Source: Dyadobacter sp. CY347 (lineage in GTDB: Bacteria; Bacteroidota; Bacteroidia; Cytophagales; Spirosomataceae). Taken from it: DNA of 64,000 nt. Position numbers and translations under genes: made by a program. Below, one piece after another: positions 18,032 through 27,683 of the stretch (the first letter of the stretch is position 1; each line of letters begins with the position of its first letter). The notes beneath the pieces were generated by a model. That model did not search any database, was not told where the DNA came from, and worked only from the letters and a program-made list of their open reading frames with translations. The stretch covers positions 186,001-250,000 of the forward strand of contig NZ_JAKFFT010000007.1 in the NCBI RefSeq assembly GCF_021502655.1, read 5' to 3'.

Positions 18032-20554
18032 CTAAACGTCCAATGTTGCGTAACCGCTTTCTTCTTTTTCTTTCTTCTCTTCCGGGAAAATAAAATGGGT
18101 CGCATTCTTCACTTTCTCAGGCAGTAATGCATATTCCAGCACCTCGTCGATCTGATCCACATAATGGAACGACAGATCTTTGATATAATTGGCTGGCACC
18201 TCTTCCACATCTTTGCGGTTTTTTACACAAAGAATAATTTCCTTCACACCAGCCCGACGCGCCGCAAGGATCTTCTCCTTCACACCGCCGACTGGTAACA
18301 CTTTTCCTCTTAATGTGATCTCACCCGTCATCGCAATGAACGGTTTCACCCGGCGCTGCGTAAAGATCGAAGCCATAGAAGTCACCATCGTCACACCCGC
18401 AGAAGGCCCGTCCTTGGGCACAGCGCCTGCAGGCACGTGTACGTGAAGGTCATAATGGTTAAAGATCCTGTAATCGATGCCTAGCCGGTCTGCGTTGGCT
18501 TTCAAATACGATAATGCAGCCACTGCCGATTCCTTCATCACATCACCCAGCTGACCGGACAATGTAAGGTTTCCTTTGCCGCGGCTCAGGCTGGTTTCAA
18601 TGAACAGAATTTCTCCACCGACAGAAGTCCATGCCAAGCCCGTTACTACACCTGCAAAATCATTATCCTGATACAGATCTTTGTCAAAAATCTCTGCGCC
18701 AAGATATTTTTCAATCTGCTCCGCCTTAATGGTTTTAGGATATTCCTGCTCCATCGCAACCGATTTCGCAATCTTACGGACAACCGAACCAATTTTCTGT
18801 TCCAGATTCCGGACACCTGATTCCCGGGTATAACCTTCGATAATTTTGGTTAATGCCAAATCATCGATCTTAATGTCGGTCGATTTCAGGCCGTGATCTT
18901 TGCGTTGCTTGGGAACGAGGTAACGTTTTGCGATCTGCAATTTCTCTTCAATCGTATAACCCGTCATTTCGATGATCTCCATCCGGTCGCGCAGGGCGGG
19001 GTGAATGGTATCCAGTGCATTGGCGGTTGCTACGAACAAAACTTTCGAAAGATCGTATTCAACTTCCAGGTAATTGTCTGTGAATGAAGAGTTTTGTTCC
19101 GGATCGAGCACTTCCAATAATGCAGAAGAAGGATCGCCACGGTAATCGGAGCTTACTTTATCAATTTCATCCAGAATGAACACAGGATTGGCATAACCTG
19201 CTTTTTTAATGTTCTGAATGATTTTTCCCGGCATAGCCCCGATATATGTTTTTCTATGACCACGGATTTCAGCCTCATCATGCACGCCACCGAGCGCCAT
19301 TCTGATGTATTCGCGGTTTAATGCTTTGGCTATGGATCTTCCCAGCGAAGTTTTACCAACTCCCGGAGGACCGTATAAGCAAAGAATAGGTGCTTTCAAA
19401 TTGCCTTTCAGCTTCAAAACAGCGAGATATTCAATGATACGCTCTTTTACTTTTTCTAAACCAAAGTGATCTGCATCCAGCACTTTCTGTGCACGGACGA
19501 GGTCAAAATTGTCTTTGGTATATTGTCCCCAAGGCAAGTCAACCAGCATTTCCAGGTAATTCATGGTCACCGGATATTCGGGCGCCATGGGGTTAATCCG
19601 TTGTAGTTTGGTGAGTTCTTTTTCAAAATGGCTGCGAACAGAGTCGGACCATTTTTTCTGGCTTGCTTTCAAACGGATCTCATCCAGATCTCGCTCCGGG
19701 CTGTCCATGCCGAGCTCGTCGTGCAGGACTTTTATCTGTTGTCTGAGGAAATAATCGCGTTGCTGCTGGTCAATGTCGGAGCTGGCTTTGGTCTGGATTT
19801 CCCGCTTCAATTCCAGCATTTCAATTTCCCGCATCATATATTGAAGCAGCAATGTTGCCTGCTTGTGTCCATTCCTTTCTTCGAGCAGCTTTTGCTTATC
19901 CGCAACTTCTACATTAATATTTGAAGAAAGAAAATGGATCAGGAAAATGGGGCTTTCAATGTTATCCAGCGCGATCCGGGCTTCCTGGGGAATCTCCGGG
20001 TTCAGGCGCATGATCTTGTGCGCGCCGTCTCGCAGTGATTGCAAAAGTGCTTTGGATTCTTTTTTGGTCGGGCCAACAAAAGAATCGTCAATCGCTTTAA
20101 CCTGCGCAGTCAGATAAGGTTCTTCGTGCAGAATGGTTTTAATCTCAAAACGCTGTCTTCCCTGCACGATAATGGTCACATTTCCATCCGGTAAGGTGAT
20201 CATTTTCAGGATCTGGGCAACCGTTCCTACATTGTAAAGGTCCTCAGCAGTAGGGTCCTCCTTGTTAGGAATGGCCTGTGTTACTGCTCCGAGTATGCGT
20301 TGATTTATATCCGAATTCCTGTAAATCTTCTTGACTAAACGAATGGCCTTCTGGCGCACAACGGTCACGGGAATAACCATTCCTGGGAAAAGTACTGTTT
20401 GCCTGATCGGCAGTATGGCAAGTTCTTCGGGGAGTTCAAAAGGCTCGTCGGAGCCATCAGGGCCACCAAGAGGAACAATTTCAAGGCTATCCATATCCGA
20501 ATCGGACATAAGCAGCCGACTATATAAGTCAGAAGGTTCAAATTTCATAGGCAT
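18032..20554 (-). CDS. lon: ATP-dependent protease Lon (endopeptidase La)
   Basis: 840 residues, typical length. The N-terminal substrate-binding LON domain (LAILPIRQTVLFPGMVIPV) is followed by a coiled helical region, an AAA+ module with Walker A GPPGVGKT at about 395-402 and Walker B VFILDEIDK, and a C-terminal protease domain with Ser718 in KDGPSAGV and Lys761 in GGVKEK forming the dyad. It degrades damaged and regulatory proteins in the cytoplasm. It is the last gene of a leftward block after rseP and the DUF6702 gene and ends in a strong terminator. Confidence 0.97.
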   Translation of the reverse strand: MPMKFEPSDLYSRLLMSDSDMDSLEIVPLGGPDGSDEPFELPEELAILPIRQTVLFPGMVIPVTVVRQKAIRLVKKIYRNSDINQRILGAVTQAIPNKEDPTAEDLYNVGTVAQILKMITLPDGNVTIIVQGRQRFEIKTILHEEPYLTAQVKAIDDSFVGPTKKESKALLQSLRDGAHKIMRLNPEIPQEARIALDNIESPIFLIHFLSSNINVEVADKQKLLEERNGHKQATLLLQYMMREIEMLELKREIQTKASSDIDQQQRDYFLRQQIKVLHDELGMDSPERDLDEIRLKASQKKWSDSVRSHFEKELTKLQRINPMAPEYPVTMNYLEMLVDLPWGQYTKDNFDLVRAQKVLDADHFGLEKVKERIIEYLAVLKLKGNLKAPILCLYGPPGVGKTSLGRSIAKALNREYIRMALGGVHDEAEIRGHRKTYIGAMPGKIIQNIKKAGYANPVFILDEIDKVSSDYRGDPSSALLEVLDPEQNSSFTDNYLEVEYDLSKVLFVATANALDTIHPALRDRMEIIEMTGYTIEEKLQIAKRYLVPKQRKDHGLKSTDIKIDDLALTKIIEGYTRESGVRNLEQKIGSVVRKIAKSVAMEQEYPKTIKAEQIEKYLGAEIFDKDLYQDNDFAGVVTGLAWTSVGGEILFIETSLSRGKGNLTLSGQLGDVMKESAVAALSYLKANADRLGIDYRIFNHYDLHVHVPAGAVPKDGPSAGVTMVTSMASIFTQRRVKPFIAMTGEITLRGKVLPVGGVKEKILAARRAGVKEIILCVKNRKDVEEVPANYIKDLSFHYVDQIDEVLEYALLPEKVKNATHFIFPEEKKEKEESGYATLDV

Positions 20555-20680
20555 TCTGTCAAAATGACAGATAATCTTTTCCCAATATATAAATAATGAC
20601 TTTCAAAAGAAAGGGAATAATAAAACAAAATAGCCATGCCACCAACGGCTGTGTCAGGCTTTTTAACAACCGGAATGCGG

Positions 20681-21241
20681 CTAAAGAATGTGTACAGATT
20701 GTCCCTTTTTAAACAAAAATGTCCGTTTTTCAGAAGCGTTTTTAATGTTCGTCATATTGACCTGATCGTCAAAAACCTCCATCAGTGTGCTGTTTTGTAG
20801 TTTGAAGCCATTCAGAGGACCATTGAATGGAATTTCGAGATAAACCCATGTTGCATCCTCCTCTTGTTCTTTCCCTACGTATTTGGCAGCAACCGGTTTC
20901 TTCTGGCTATCCATCAATACGAACGATTTCAGAACATATCGCTCGACCAGCGGATCATTTTTGTCATTGTTACTGATAACAACGCGCTGCTTGTCGTTTC
21001 CTTGGATCAGCCCTCGCTGTGATAACGCGCGCTCAAGATCGTCCGTGAACATACGTATACTCACTTCGAATGTTTTGAGCGCAGGATTATACTGCATCTG
21101 TGTGACGCTAACATGATAATCATGCACCGACGACGACAGAGTCAAAATGAAAAAAATAAGGAAAGGAAAGCGGATTAAGCGCTTTGTCCTTTCCTTATTT
21201 TCGACCAAAAATATTTTAAAATACTGCTTTCCAGACATCAT
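20681..21241 (-). CDS. DUF6702 family exported protein
   Basis: 186 residues from the ATG at 21241; a second ATG follows directly, and a TTG four codons upstream is also in frame. A hydrophobic stretch (RLIRFPFLIFFILTLSSSV) looks like a signal peptide preceded by an unusually long basic lead, so the real start may be further in with a non-ATG codon. The following HDYHVSVTQMQYNPALKTFE is typical of DUF6702, a Bacteroidota family of unknown function. The gene overlaps the end of rseP by 26 bases, suggesting coupled translation with that protease. Confidence 0.75.
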   Translation of the reverse strand: MMSGKQYFKIFLVENKERTKRLIRFPFLIFFILTLSSSVHDYHVSVTQMQYNPALKTFEVSIRMFTDDLERALSQRGLIQGNDKQRVVISNNDKNDPLVERYVLKSFVLMDSQKKPVAAKYVGKEQEEDATWVYLEIPFNGPLNGFKLQNSTLMEVFDDQVNMTNIKNASEKRTFLFKKGQSVHIL

Positions 21242-22532
21242 TGAATATTGCAAAAGCCATCAGGCCAAGTAAGAGCACCATGCCGACTTTCTGCGCATTT
21301 TCCAAAAAGCGATCGGATGGTTTACGTCCCGAAATGATCTCGTACGAAAGGATCACAGCGTGGCCGCCATCTAACGCCGGAATGGGCAATGCATTCATAA
21401 ACGCAAGCACCATTGAAAGCAAACCGGTCAGATACCAGAAACGGCTCCAATCCCAAACGCCCCCGAACATACGGGCAATGCCGATCGGTCCGCTCAATGC
21501 TTTTGAAGCGGAAACTTCGCCTCTGAATATTTTGCCAAAACCTTTAATGTTGTTATAAACGACAGCAAAAGCATCATTCGTACCCACCGAAATGGCCTGT
21601 CCTAATGTGTACTTTACAGCCGTATAGTTTAACAGACTTTGAGGATAAAAACCCAGGGTTCCGTCTTCATCCACAGTGGCGTTAAGCTTTTTGTTTTCCG
21701 CACCGCGCTGAACAAGAAGCTCTGCTTTTTTACCTTTCAGATTTTGCAGCTGGCCTTGCAGCTCGTGGAAGAACTGAATAGGCTGACCATTGATGGAAAC
21801 GACTTTATCACCGGTTTGCAAACCTGCCTTTTGCGCGGGAGACGCAGGCACAACTTCACCAATCTTGAAGGGCTCCAAAGGACGTATGAAGCTTCTTTTT
21901 TCTTCCGGATCGGATAATCTTTCGATGAAATTATTCGGAATGTCGATCTCAACTTCTTTTCCTGCACGATTTACAGTGTAAGAACTATTACTTCCCAGCA
22001 ACACTTCCGAGCTTCCCAGTTCATCGAAACTAGTGAACGGCTTACCATTCACTTTTACGATTTTGTCGCCCGTTTGCAAGCCGATTTCTTTGGCCAGGTC
22101 GCCTGCTACAATGCCATATTTATTAACCTCGGTGCTGGATAGATACTTATCGCCATCATTATACGCAATGACAATAAATATGAAAATCCCAACGATCACA
22201 TTGACGATAATGCCGCCAAGCATTACAATTAAACGCTGCCAGGCTGGTTTCGAACGAAATTCGTAAGGCTGAGGCTCCTTATTCATTGCCTCTGTATCCA
22301 TAGATTCGTCGATCATGCCTGATATTTTGACAAAACCTCCTAACGGGATCGCGCCAATGCCATATTCTGTTTCTCCTTTTTTAAAGCTGAATATCTTCGG
22401 CGGAAAACCAATGAAGTATTTTTCAACTCGCATCCCAAACATTTTTGCAGCAAACATATGCCCCCATTCATGCAGCCCTACCAAAATTGATAAGCCCAGA
22501 ATGAGCTGCCCTGCCATTATTAATACTTCCAT
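21216..22532 (-). CDS. rseP: RIP metalloprotease RseP (site-2 protease)
   Basis: 438 residues. The zinc site HEWGH at 21-25 lies in the first membrane helix, and the second metal ligand LDGGH is near the C-terminus. Two PDZ-like domains sit between (around GIVAGDLAKEIGLQTGDKIV and VPASPAQKAGLQTGDKVVSI). There are four predicted membrane helices. Site-2 proteases cut membrane-embedded anti-sigma factors and signal peptides; targets here are unknown, but the window itself encodes a membrane-spanning anti-sigma candidate at 28.2 kb. Located between the MutS-like gene and the DUF6702 gene. Confidence 0.95.
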   Translation of the reverse strand: MEVLIMAGQLILGLSILVGLHEWGHMFAAKMFGMRVEKYFIGFPPKIFSFKKGETEYGIGAIPLGGFVKISGMIDESMDTEAMNKEPQPYEFRSKPAWQRLIVMLGGIIVNVIVGIFIFIVIAYNDGDKYLSSTEVNKYGIVAGDLAKEIGLQTGDKIVKVNGKPFTSFDELGSSEVLLGSNSSYTVNRAGKEVEIDIPNNFIERLSDPEEKRSFIRPLEPFKIGEVVPASPAQKAGLQTGDKVVSINGQPIQFFHELQGQLQNLKGKKAELLVQRGAENKKLNATVDEDGTLGFYPQSLLNYTAVKYTLGQAISVGTNDAFAVVYNNIKGFGKIFRGEVSASKALSGPIGIARMFGGVWDWSRFWYLTGLLSMVLAFMNALPIPALDGGHAVILSYEIISGRKPSDRFLENAQKVGMVLLLGLMAFAIFNDVWKAVF

Positions 22533-22660
22533 TCAGGTTTCAGTAATCGTTATTTGTTATTAATTAATGTACTAAATCTAATGATTAAAATCCTTAATCC
22601 ACGCTCAGAACTAAGAAACGTAATTGTGCCCTGTAAAGTTACGCAAATCCGGGCATAACA

Positions 22661-24472
22661 TTATTTTTCAATGTCAATACCCATCATACGCATCAATTCC
22701 GAAGCATTGAAGCTCTTGCAAATTCCATCGTGCAGCTTGTAATCAAACAGCAATTCACCGTTTTCCACATCAGACCTGAAATGGAAATTGTGAACGTAAT
22801 TTTCAGAAGCGCCCCATTCGCCTAGTTCGAGATCGTGGGTTGAAACCAAACCTGAGGCTTTTTTCATGTGCAATTGTCTGATCAATGCTTCGGCTCCGCG
22901 ATGGCGGTCGGAAGAATTCGTGCCTTTCAGGATTTCGTCCAATAAATAAAATACAGGGGCAGCATTGTTTTCATCGGACAGTTCCAGCAGCTTTTTCAAT
23001 CTTTTCAATTCCGCATAAAAAGACGAAGTGCTTTCTTCCAGCGAATCCTGCGTGCGCATGCTGCTGAAAACGCGAACTGGCGCACATTTGAATGCTTTTG
23101 CACTTACTACGGCGCCTATTTGAGCCAATACAAAATTTAACCCGATCGTACGGAGAAACGTGCTTTTCCCTGACATATTGGAGCCCGTTACAAGCACAGT
23201 ATGCCCTGTTCCCGATACACTGAAATCATTGCTGATCCTTCGGTCCTGGGGGATAAGCGGATGGCCCATTTCAATGGTATGAATCTGAAATTCAGGTGAA
23301 TCGATGATCTCGGGCGCAATGTAGGCCGGATTGGCAAATGCGTGGCCAGCCAGACTGTTCATGGCTTCGGCGTCGGCCAGGACTTCCAGCCAGTCGGCTA
23401 AATTGTCGTGATATTTGTGTTTCCATTTTTCAAGTCCTGCGAGGCAAAAAATGTCCCAGAGCGTTGGGATGCCCACAAACAGCGAGAAAAATATATTGTT
23501 TCTGTAATCCAATCTTTCGAAAAGCACACCGACCTGTTTCAACGCATCCGCCGAACCTTCAATGCGGTTCTTGCGATCGAGCCACCAGGGCGCCTGGTAA
23601 GGAAACGATTGTGCGATTTCAAGGATTTCTCCATAAGAAACCAATGTTTTCCCCAATTCGGCGGTACGGTTTGTAACGGATTCAATGTATGCTCTAAAAC
23701 GAGCGATCAGGACAGCATTAACAGCAATGCACAACAGCAAAGGCCATGCAGGCAGGATAGAAAATAAAAAAAGAATGGCAACAACCACGGTAATGACACT
23801 AAACCAGCGAAAATTCAGCAGGCGTGCCAGGTCTTTGTCCATAAATTCCGTAGACCATTTCCGGAAATCGCCCAGTTGCTGTGCGGCGTGTTCATGCAGT
23901 AAAGCGGTTGCTTCCAGCGCCTGGACCAGTTCCGGATGCTTGCTGAATTCCGCCGCTGCTTCCTGCCGGAGCCTGATCTCTTTGACATCAGCATGATTTT
24001 TAAGCCAGTTTGCAAAACGCTGGCTGCCTTCCGCGGTGCGGGTCCTGTTGAGGAGCTTATATAAAGAATACTCACCAAAAATGTCCATATCGCTCCCGAA
24101 TGCGTGTTCTTTTTCCTGAAACTGCACGCCGGAATCTTCTCTGTTGAAGCGGAATGTAAGCCGGTTGAGCTCATCAATGTTGATGATGACGAGGTTATGC
24201 TGGAAATCGCGGAGTTTTCGGGCCGCTTGCTGGCGGCGCATGGAAATCAGGAAGATCACGAGCAATCCCAGTGCTACCAATCCCCAAAGGGGCTGGTTTT
24301 GATTATTCCAGAGCCATAGGAAGAAAATCATGGCAAAAAACACGAGTAACCGCGCAATGGCCAACTGGTTGAAGTTCTGCAATGCAGCGGCCTCGGCAAT
24401 GGCTGCTTTGTTTTTTTCAGTTTCAAAAAATTCTTTGGGAGATTTCTGGGTTGTGCTGCTTGTTTCCATCAA
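22661..24472 (-). CDS. Membrane-anchored MutS-family ATPase
   Basis: 603 residues. The C-terminal 200 residues are a MutS ATPase domain: Walker A TGSNMSGKST near 430-438, Walker B FYLLDEILKGTNSSDR, and a STHDLELG segment. The N-terminal mismatch-binding domains of true MutS are absent. Instead there are hydrophobic helices at about 38-55 and 60-77 and again at 222-258, so the protein is predicted to sit in the inner membrane. Such proteins occur in Bacteroidota as MutS-related proteins without known function; mismatch repair is unlikely. It overlaps the upstream ABC exporter gene by four bases. Confidence 0.85.
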   Translation of the reverse strand: MMETSSTTQKSPKEFFETEKNKAAIAEAAALQNFNQLAIARLLVFFAMIFFLWLWNNQNQPLWGLVALGLLVIFLISMRRQQAARKLRDFQHNLVIINIDELNRLTFRFNREDSGVQFQEKEHAFGSDMDIFGEYSLYKLLNRTRTAEGSQRFANWLKNHADVKEIRLRQEAAAEFSKHPELVQALEATALLHEHAAQQLGDFRKWSTEFMDKDLARLLNFRWFSVITVVVAILFLFSILPAWPLLLCIAVNAVLIARFRAYIESVTNRTAELGKTLVSYGEILEIAQSFPYQAPWWLDRKNRIEGSADALKQVGVLFERLDYRNNIFFSLFVGIPTLWDIFCLAGLEKWKHKYHDNLADWLEVLADAEAMNSLAGHAFANPAYIAPEIIDSPEFQIHTIEMGHPLIPQDRRISNDFSVSGTGHTVLVTGSNMSGKSTFLRTIGLNFVLAQIGAVVSAKAFKCAPVRVFSSMRTQDSLEESTSSFYAELKRLKKLLELSDENNAAPVFYLLDEILKGTNSSDRHRGAEALIRQLHMKKASGLVSTHDLELGEWGASENYVHNFHFRSDVENGELLFDYKLHDGICKSFNASELMRMMGIDIEK

Positions 24473-26280
24473 TTGCTTTCTGCGGTTTCAAACTGCAATT
24501 TGATCAGATTTGCGTACAAACCATTGTCCATAAGTGTTAATTGCTGATGCGTTCCCGATTCCGCAATGCGGCCTTCCCGGATAACGTAAATCATGTCCAC
24601 CTTCCGGATCGTCGCCAAACGGTGCGCTATAACGATCGTAGTGCGGTTTTTCATCAATTCATCCAGCGCAATCTGCACCAGCTTTTCTGACTCTGCGTCG
24701 AGCGAACTGGTGGCCTCGTCGAGGATCAGGATTTTGGGATCTTTCAGAATGGCGCGTGCAATGGCAATGCGCTGGCGTTGTCCGCCGGAAAGCTTGATGC
24801 CGCGTTCGCCAACTACTGTGTCAAACTTTTCAGGGAATGTATCGATGAATTCCCTGGCGTGAGCGCGTCGGGCAGCATCGTAAATTTCTTCCCGGGTAGC
24901 ATTGGGTTTTCCGTAGGCAATGTTCTCGTAAATTGTCCCGCCAAACAACATTACTTCCTGCGGCACAATGGCAATGTTCTTCCTTAGCTCGGTGAGACCG
25001 TAAGATTTAACCGCCTGACCATCAACGAGAATGTTGCCCGTCTGATGATCGTAAAAACGCATGAGCAATTGGACGATCGTTGATTTTCCAGCGCCGCTGT
25101 AACCGACCAAGGCAATTTTTTCTCCTGCTTTTATCTCAAATGAAATACCTTTCAAAACCGGCAGATCCGCCCGCGATGGATAGGAGAAATGAACATCCTG
25201 ATACGCAATGTGGCCCTGAATAGGGCTTGCGACTGCATTCTTCGCCGTTTCGAGATCTAATTCTGGTTCTTCTTCCAGTATTTCAAATATCCGTTCGGAA
25301 GCGCCGATAACCCTGTTGATCTGTGCATACAAATCGCCCATTCCGCTGATGGAAGCGCCTATGAATGTGGTGTAAAGGATAAATGTGAACAGATCCGAAA
25401 GCCCGAACTCGCCCGCCTGCACCAATCCCGCGCCATACCAGACCACCCCGACAATGCCACCAAAAAGTGCAAAAATGATGAAGGAAACAAATCCCCCCCG
25501 GAATGCTGCCGCATAAAGCGACAAGTCCACTACGCGTTTCAAAATCTCCTGGTAACGGTTCACTTCAAGCGGTTCGTTCGTAAATGCTTTGACAACATTC
25601 ACAGACTGCAATGTTTCCTCAACAACCACATTGGCAGCAGCAAGTTCATCCTGCACTTTCCGCGCAAGCCTGCGCTGGTGCCGGCCAAAAAACACAGAAG
25701 CGACAACCAGGACAGGGAATGTTGCCAGCATGAAAAGCGTGAGTTTCCAGGAAGTATAAAAAAGGATGGAAACACCCACGATCAATGTGGCAACTTGCCT
25801 GAAAATCTCTGCTAATGTGAAGGAAAGCAATCCCTGCAACTGGGAAACGTCGGAAGTAATGCGGCTCGTGAGTTCGCCGACACGGCGCTGTTCAAGAAAT
25901 GAGATGGGTAATGTGATGATTTTGGTAAAAACATCCGACCGGATATTGGTCATCGCCAGTTCACTCACTTTTGTAAACAAATACACCCGGAAAAACGAGA
26001 AAACCGCCTGGCATATCAGTATAAAGAACAGGAAAAGCGTGATCTGGTTAATGGTGTAGGGCGATTTGCCCTCAATCACTTCAATAATGCTTCCGACCAG
26101 CTTCGGGAAAGCCAGAGATGTAGCTGTGGACAGCACAAGAAAAATGAGCCCGATAAAGAATGTGAGCCGGTAGGGTCTTAAATATCTGAGCAGGTCGAGC
26201 GTTGTTTTAAGCCCTTGCCAGCTTAATTTACGCACCGCGAATGGCGATGGTTGTTCAGGAGTGGTTTCACTTTTGGCCAT
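24469..26280 (-). CDS. ABC exporter, fused permease and ATPase (MsbA-like)
   Basis: 603 residues. The N-terminal type IV exporter membrane domain has six helices (from about residue 37), and the C-terminal nucleotide-binding domain has Walker A GYSGAGKST, signature LSGGQRQRIAIARAIL, Walker B ILILDEATSSLD and the H-loop IVIAHRLATI. It forms a homodimer that exports a lipid, drug or peptide; similar Bacteroidota proteins are labelled MsbA-like, substrate unproven. The stop overlaps the start of the MutS-like gene by four bases (ATGA type), so the two are translationally coupled. Confidence 0.93.
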   Translation of the reverse strand: MAKSETTPEQPSPFAVRKLSWQGLKTTLDLLRYLRPYRLTFFIGLIFLVLSTATSLAFPKLVGSIIEVIEGKSPYTINQITLFLFFILICQAVFSFFRVYLFTKVSELAMTNIRSDVFTKIITLPISFLEQRRVGELTSRITSDVSQLQGLLSFTLAEIFRQVATLIVGVSILFYTSWKLTLFMLATFPVLVVASVFFGRHQRRLARKVQDELAAANVVVEETLQSVNVVKAFTNEPLEVNRYQEILKRVVDLSLYAAAFRGGFVSFIIFALFGGIVGVVWYGAGLVQAGEFGLSDLFTFILYTTFIGASISGMGDLYAQINRVIGASERIFEILEEEPELDLETAKNAVASPIQGHIAYQDVHFSYPSRADLPVLKGISFEIKAGEKIALVGYSGAGKSTIVQLLMRFYDHQTGNILVDGQAVKSYGLTELRKNIAIVPQEVMLFGGTIYENIAYGKPNATREEIYDAARRAHAREFIDTFPEKFDTVVGERGIKLSGGQRQRIAIARAILKDPKILILDEATSSLDAESEKLVQIALDELMKNRTTIVIAHRLATIRKVDMIYVIREGRIAESGTHQQLTLMDNGLYANLIKLQFETAESN

Positions 26281-26313
26281 TAAAAATCAGTATAGTGCAT
26301 ATGGTAACACATG

Positions 26314-26358
26314 ATTTGAAAATATTATTCAAATATGCGTAGTTAGGCTGCAAAAGTA
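26314..26358 (-). promoter_or_regulatory. Promoter-like site and inverted repeat upstream of the ABC exporter
   Basis: On the minus strand TACTTTTG (26351-26358) matches TAnnTTTG. Downstream of it, in the likely leader, ATTTGAA at 26314-26320 and TTCAAAT at 26328-26334 form an inverted repeat with a 7-base spacer, a possible regulator site. A clear -33 element is not obvious. Confidence 0.35.
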
Positions 26359-26373
26359 AGTAACATCAGGAAA

Positions 26374-27456
26374 CTATTGCATGGCAATTTCCCCGGCGCG
26401 GGCCGGTGAGCCTTTCTGGTTCCGGTTTTTATACCAGTTGCGGATCAAAAGATTAGCCGGGATTTCTACAAATTTATTGATCAGCCAGGCGATCGCAGTA
26501 ACGGCAGCAACGGTAATGACCAAGCTGAGGTAAATATTTACCTGCCAGATATCGGTTAGGACTGCCAGCAAACGCAGACCAACATACTGATGGATCAGAT
26601 ACAGGCAATAGGATATTTTGCCCAAAAAAAGCAGCGGCGCATTGTTTAAAAAGCTCAGTTTGCCAAATATCGCCAGCGCAAAAATTACATGGAAGAATGT
26701 CAGGATCGCATAATGTTCATAAGGCGTTACATGATACTGCGACCGGCCGCCCTGGTTGTGCAAATAACATGCGGATACAAGGCAGAACAGGATCAATGCA
26801 GCATTTTTTCGGACATCATTCCCATTTCTGACGAGATAGAAAAGAATGCCTGAGAAAAAAAGCGGAAAATGATTTAACAATTCGATCTTGCGGGCTGCAA
26901 ACTCATGAAAACCAGCATATAGCGGCGAAAACGCATGAAAAGCAATGATGAATGCAGTAAACACAAAGCCCGCGCTTACAATGTTCCTGATATTTCCGGT
27001 AACCAGTAGCACGAAGATCCAGAAATAAAATATAAGCTCAACCAATAATGTCCAGTAAGACTGGTCCATATTTTCCTGGTTAAAAAAGATCGGCATCATG
27101 GTCGTATTAGCCAGCAATCTTTGCAGGCTGACAGTCTCAGGTTCGAAGAGCATCATGACCATAGTCGTCAGGAGCAGGCAGCACCAGAATGCGGGATAGA
27201 GTCGGGCAAATCGGGAAACGATGAAATCAGGCCATTTTTTAACCCTCGAAATTGTAAGAAAAATGACAAACCCGCTGATGATAAAGAATATATCAACGCC
27301 CGTAGCGCCATACCGGAATTCCCATCCCAGGAGCGAGCTATTGGAATTGATCGTAAAATGAAACAGGACAACAAGCAATGCAGCCAGCCCGCGCAATGCA
27401 TCGAGTTCGAGAAAGCGCGACTCGATAATGTTAAGATGAGGACGTTTTTCAGTCAT
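26374..27456 (-). CDS. Acyltransferase family 3 membrane protein (OafA-like)
   Basis: A 360-residue polytopic membrane protein with about ten helices. The hallmark FLELDALRGLAALLVVLFHF carries the conserved Arg and His of acyltransferase-3 enzymes, and GATGVDIFFIISGFVIF is the second conserved block. It probably O-acetylates an exported polysaccharide or lipid. It is a second, different member of the family that appears at 0.9 kb. Monocistronic, leftward, divergent from the sigma factor gene across 227 AT-rich bases. Confidence 0.88.
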   Translation of the reverse strand: MTEKRPHLNIIESRFLELDALRGLAALLVVLFHFTINSNSSLLGWEFRYGATGVDIFFIISGFVIFLTISRVKKWPDFIVSRFARLYPAFWCCLLLTTMVMMLFEPETVSLQRLLANTTMMPIFFNQENMDQSYWTLLVELIFYFWIFVLLVTGNIRNIVSAGFVFTAFIIAFHAFSPLYAGFHEFAARKIELLNHFPLFFSGILFYLVRNGNDVRKNAALILFCLVSACYLHNQGGRSQYHVTPYEHYAILTFFHVIFALAIFGKLSFLNNAPLLFLGKISYCLYLIHQYVGLRLLAVLTDIWQVNIYLSLVITVAAVTAIAWLINKFVEIPANLLIRNWYKNRNQKGSPARAGEIAMQ

Positions 27457-27683
27457 TCAATAGCCCCTGAGTGATCAGGAAAAATATCGTTGAGTAATGG
27501 TACTATGCTTATTAATTTGGAAAAAAATCCCCAGTTTACACACTGAAATAGGATAAAGTTTTGCACCAAGCGGTGACTTAATTATAACATAATCAAATAG
27601 TTATAAAAATCACCAAAAAATTGCAAACTTGTACGCAACCCTAGCTTTCGGTTCACCGTACTAGTGTTAAAAGAGCAAATAGC

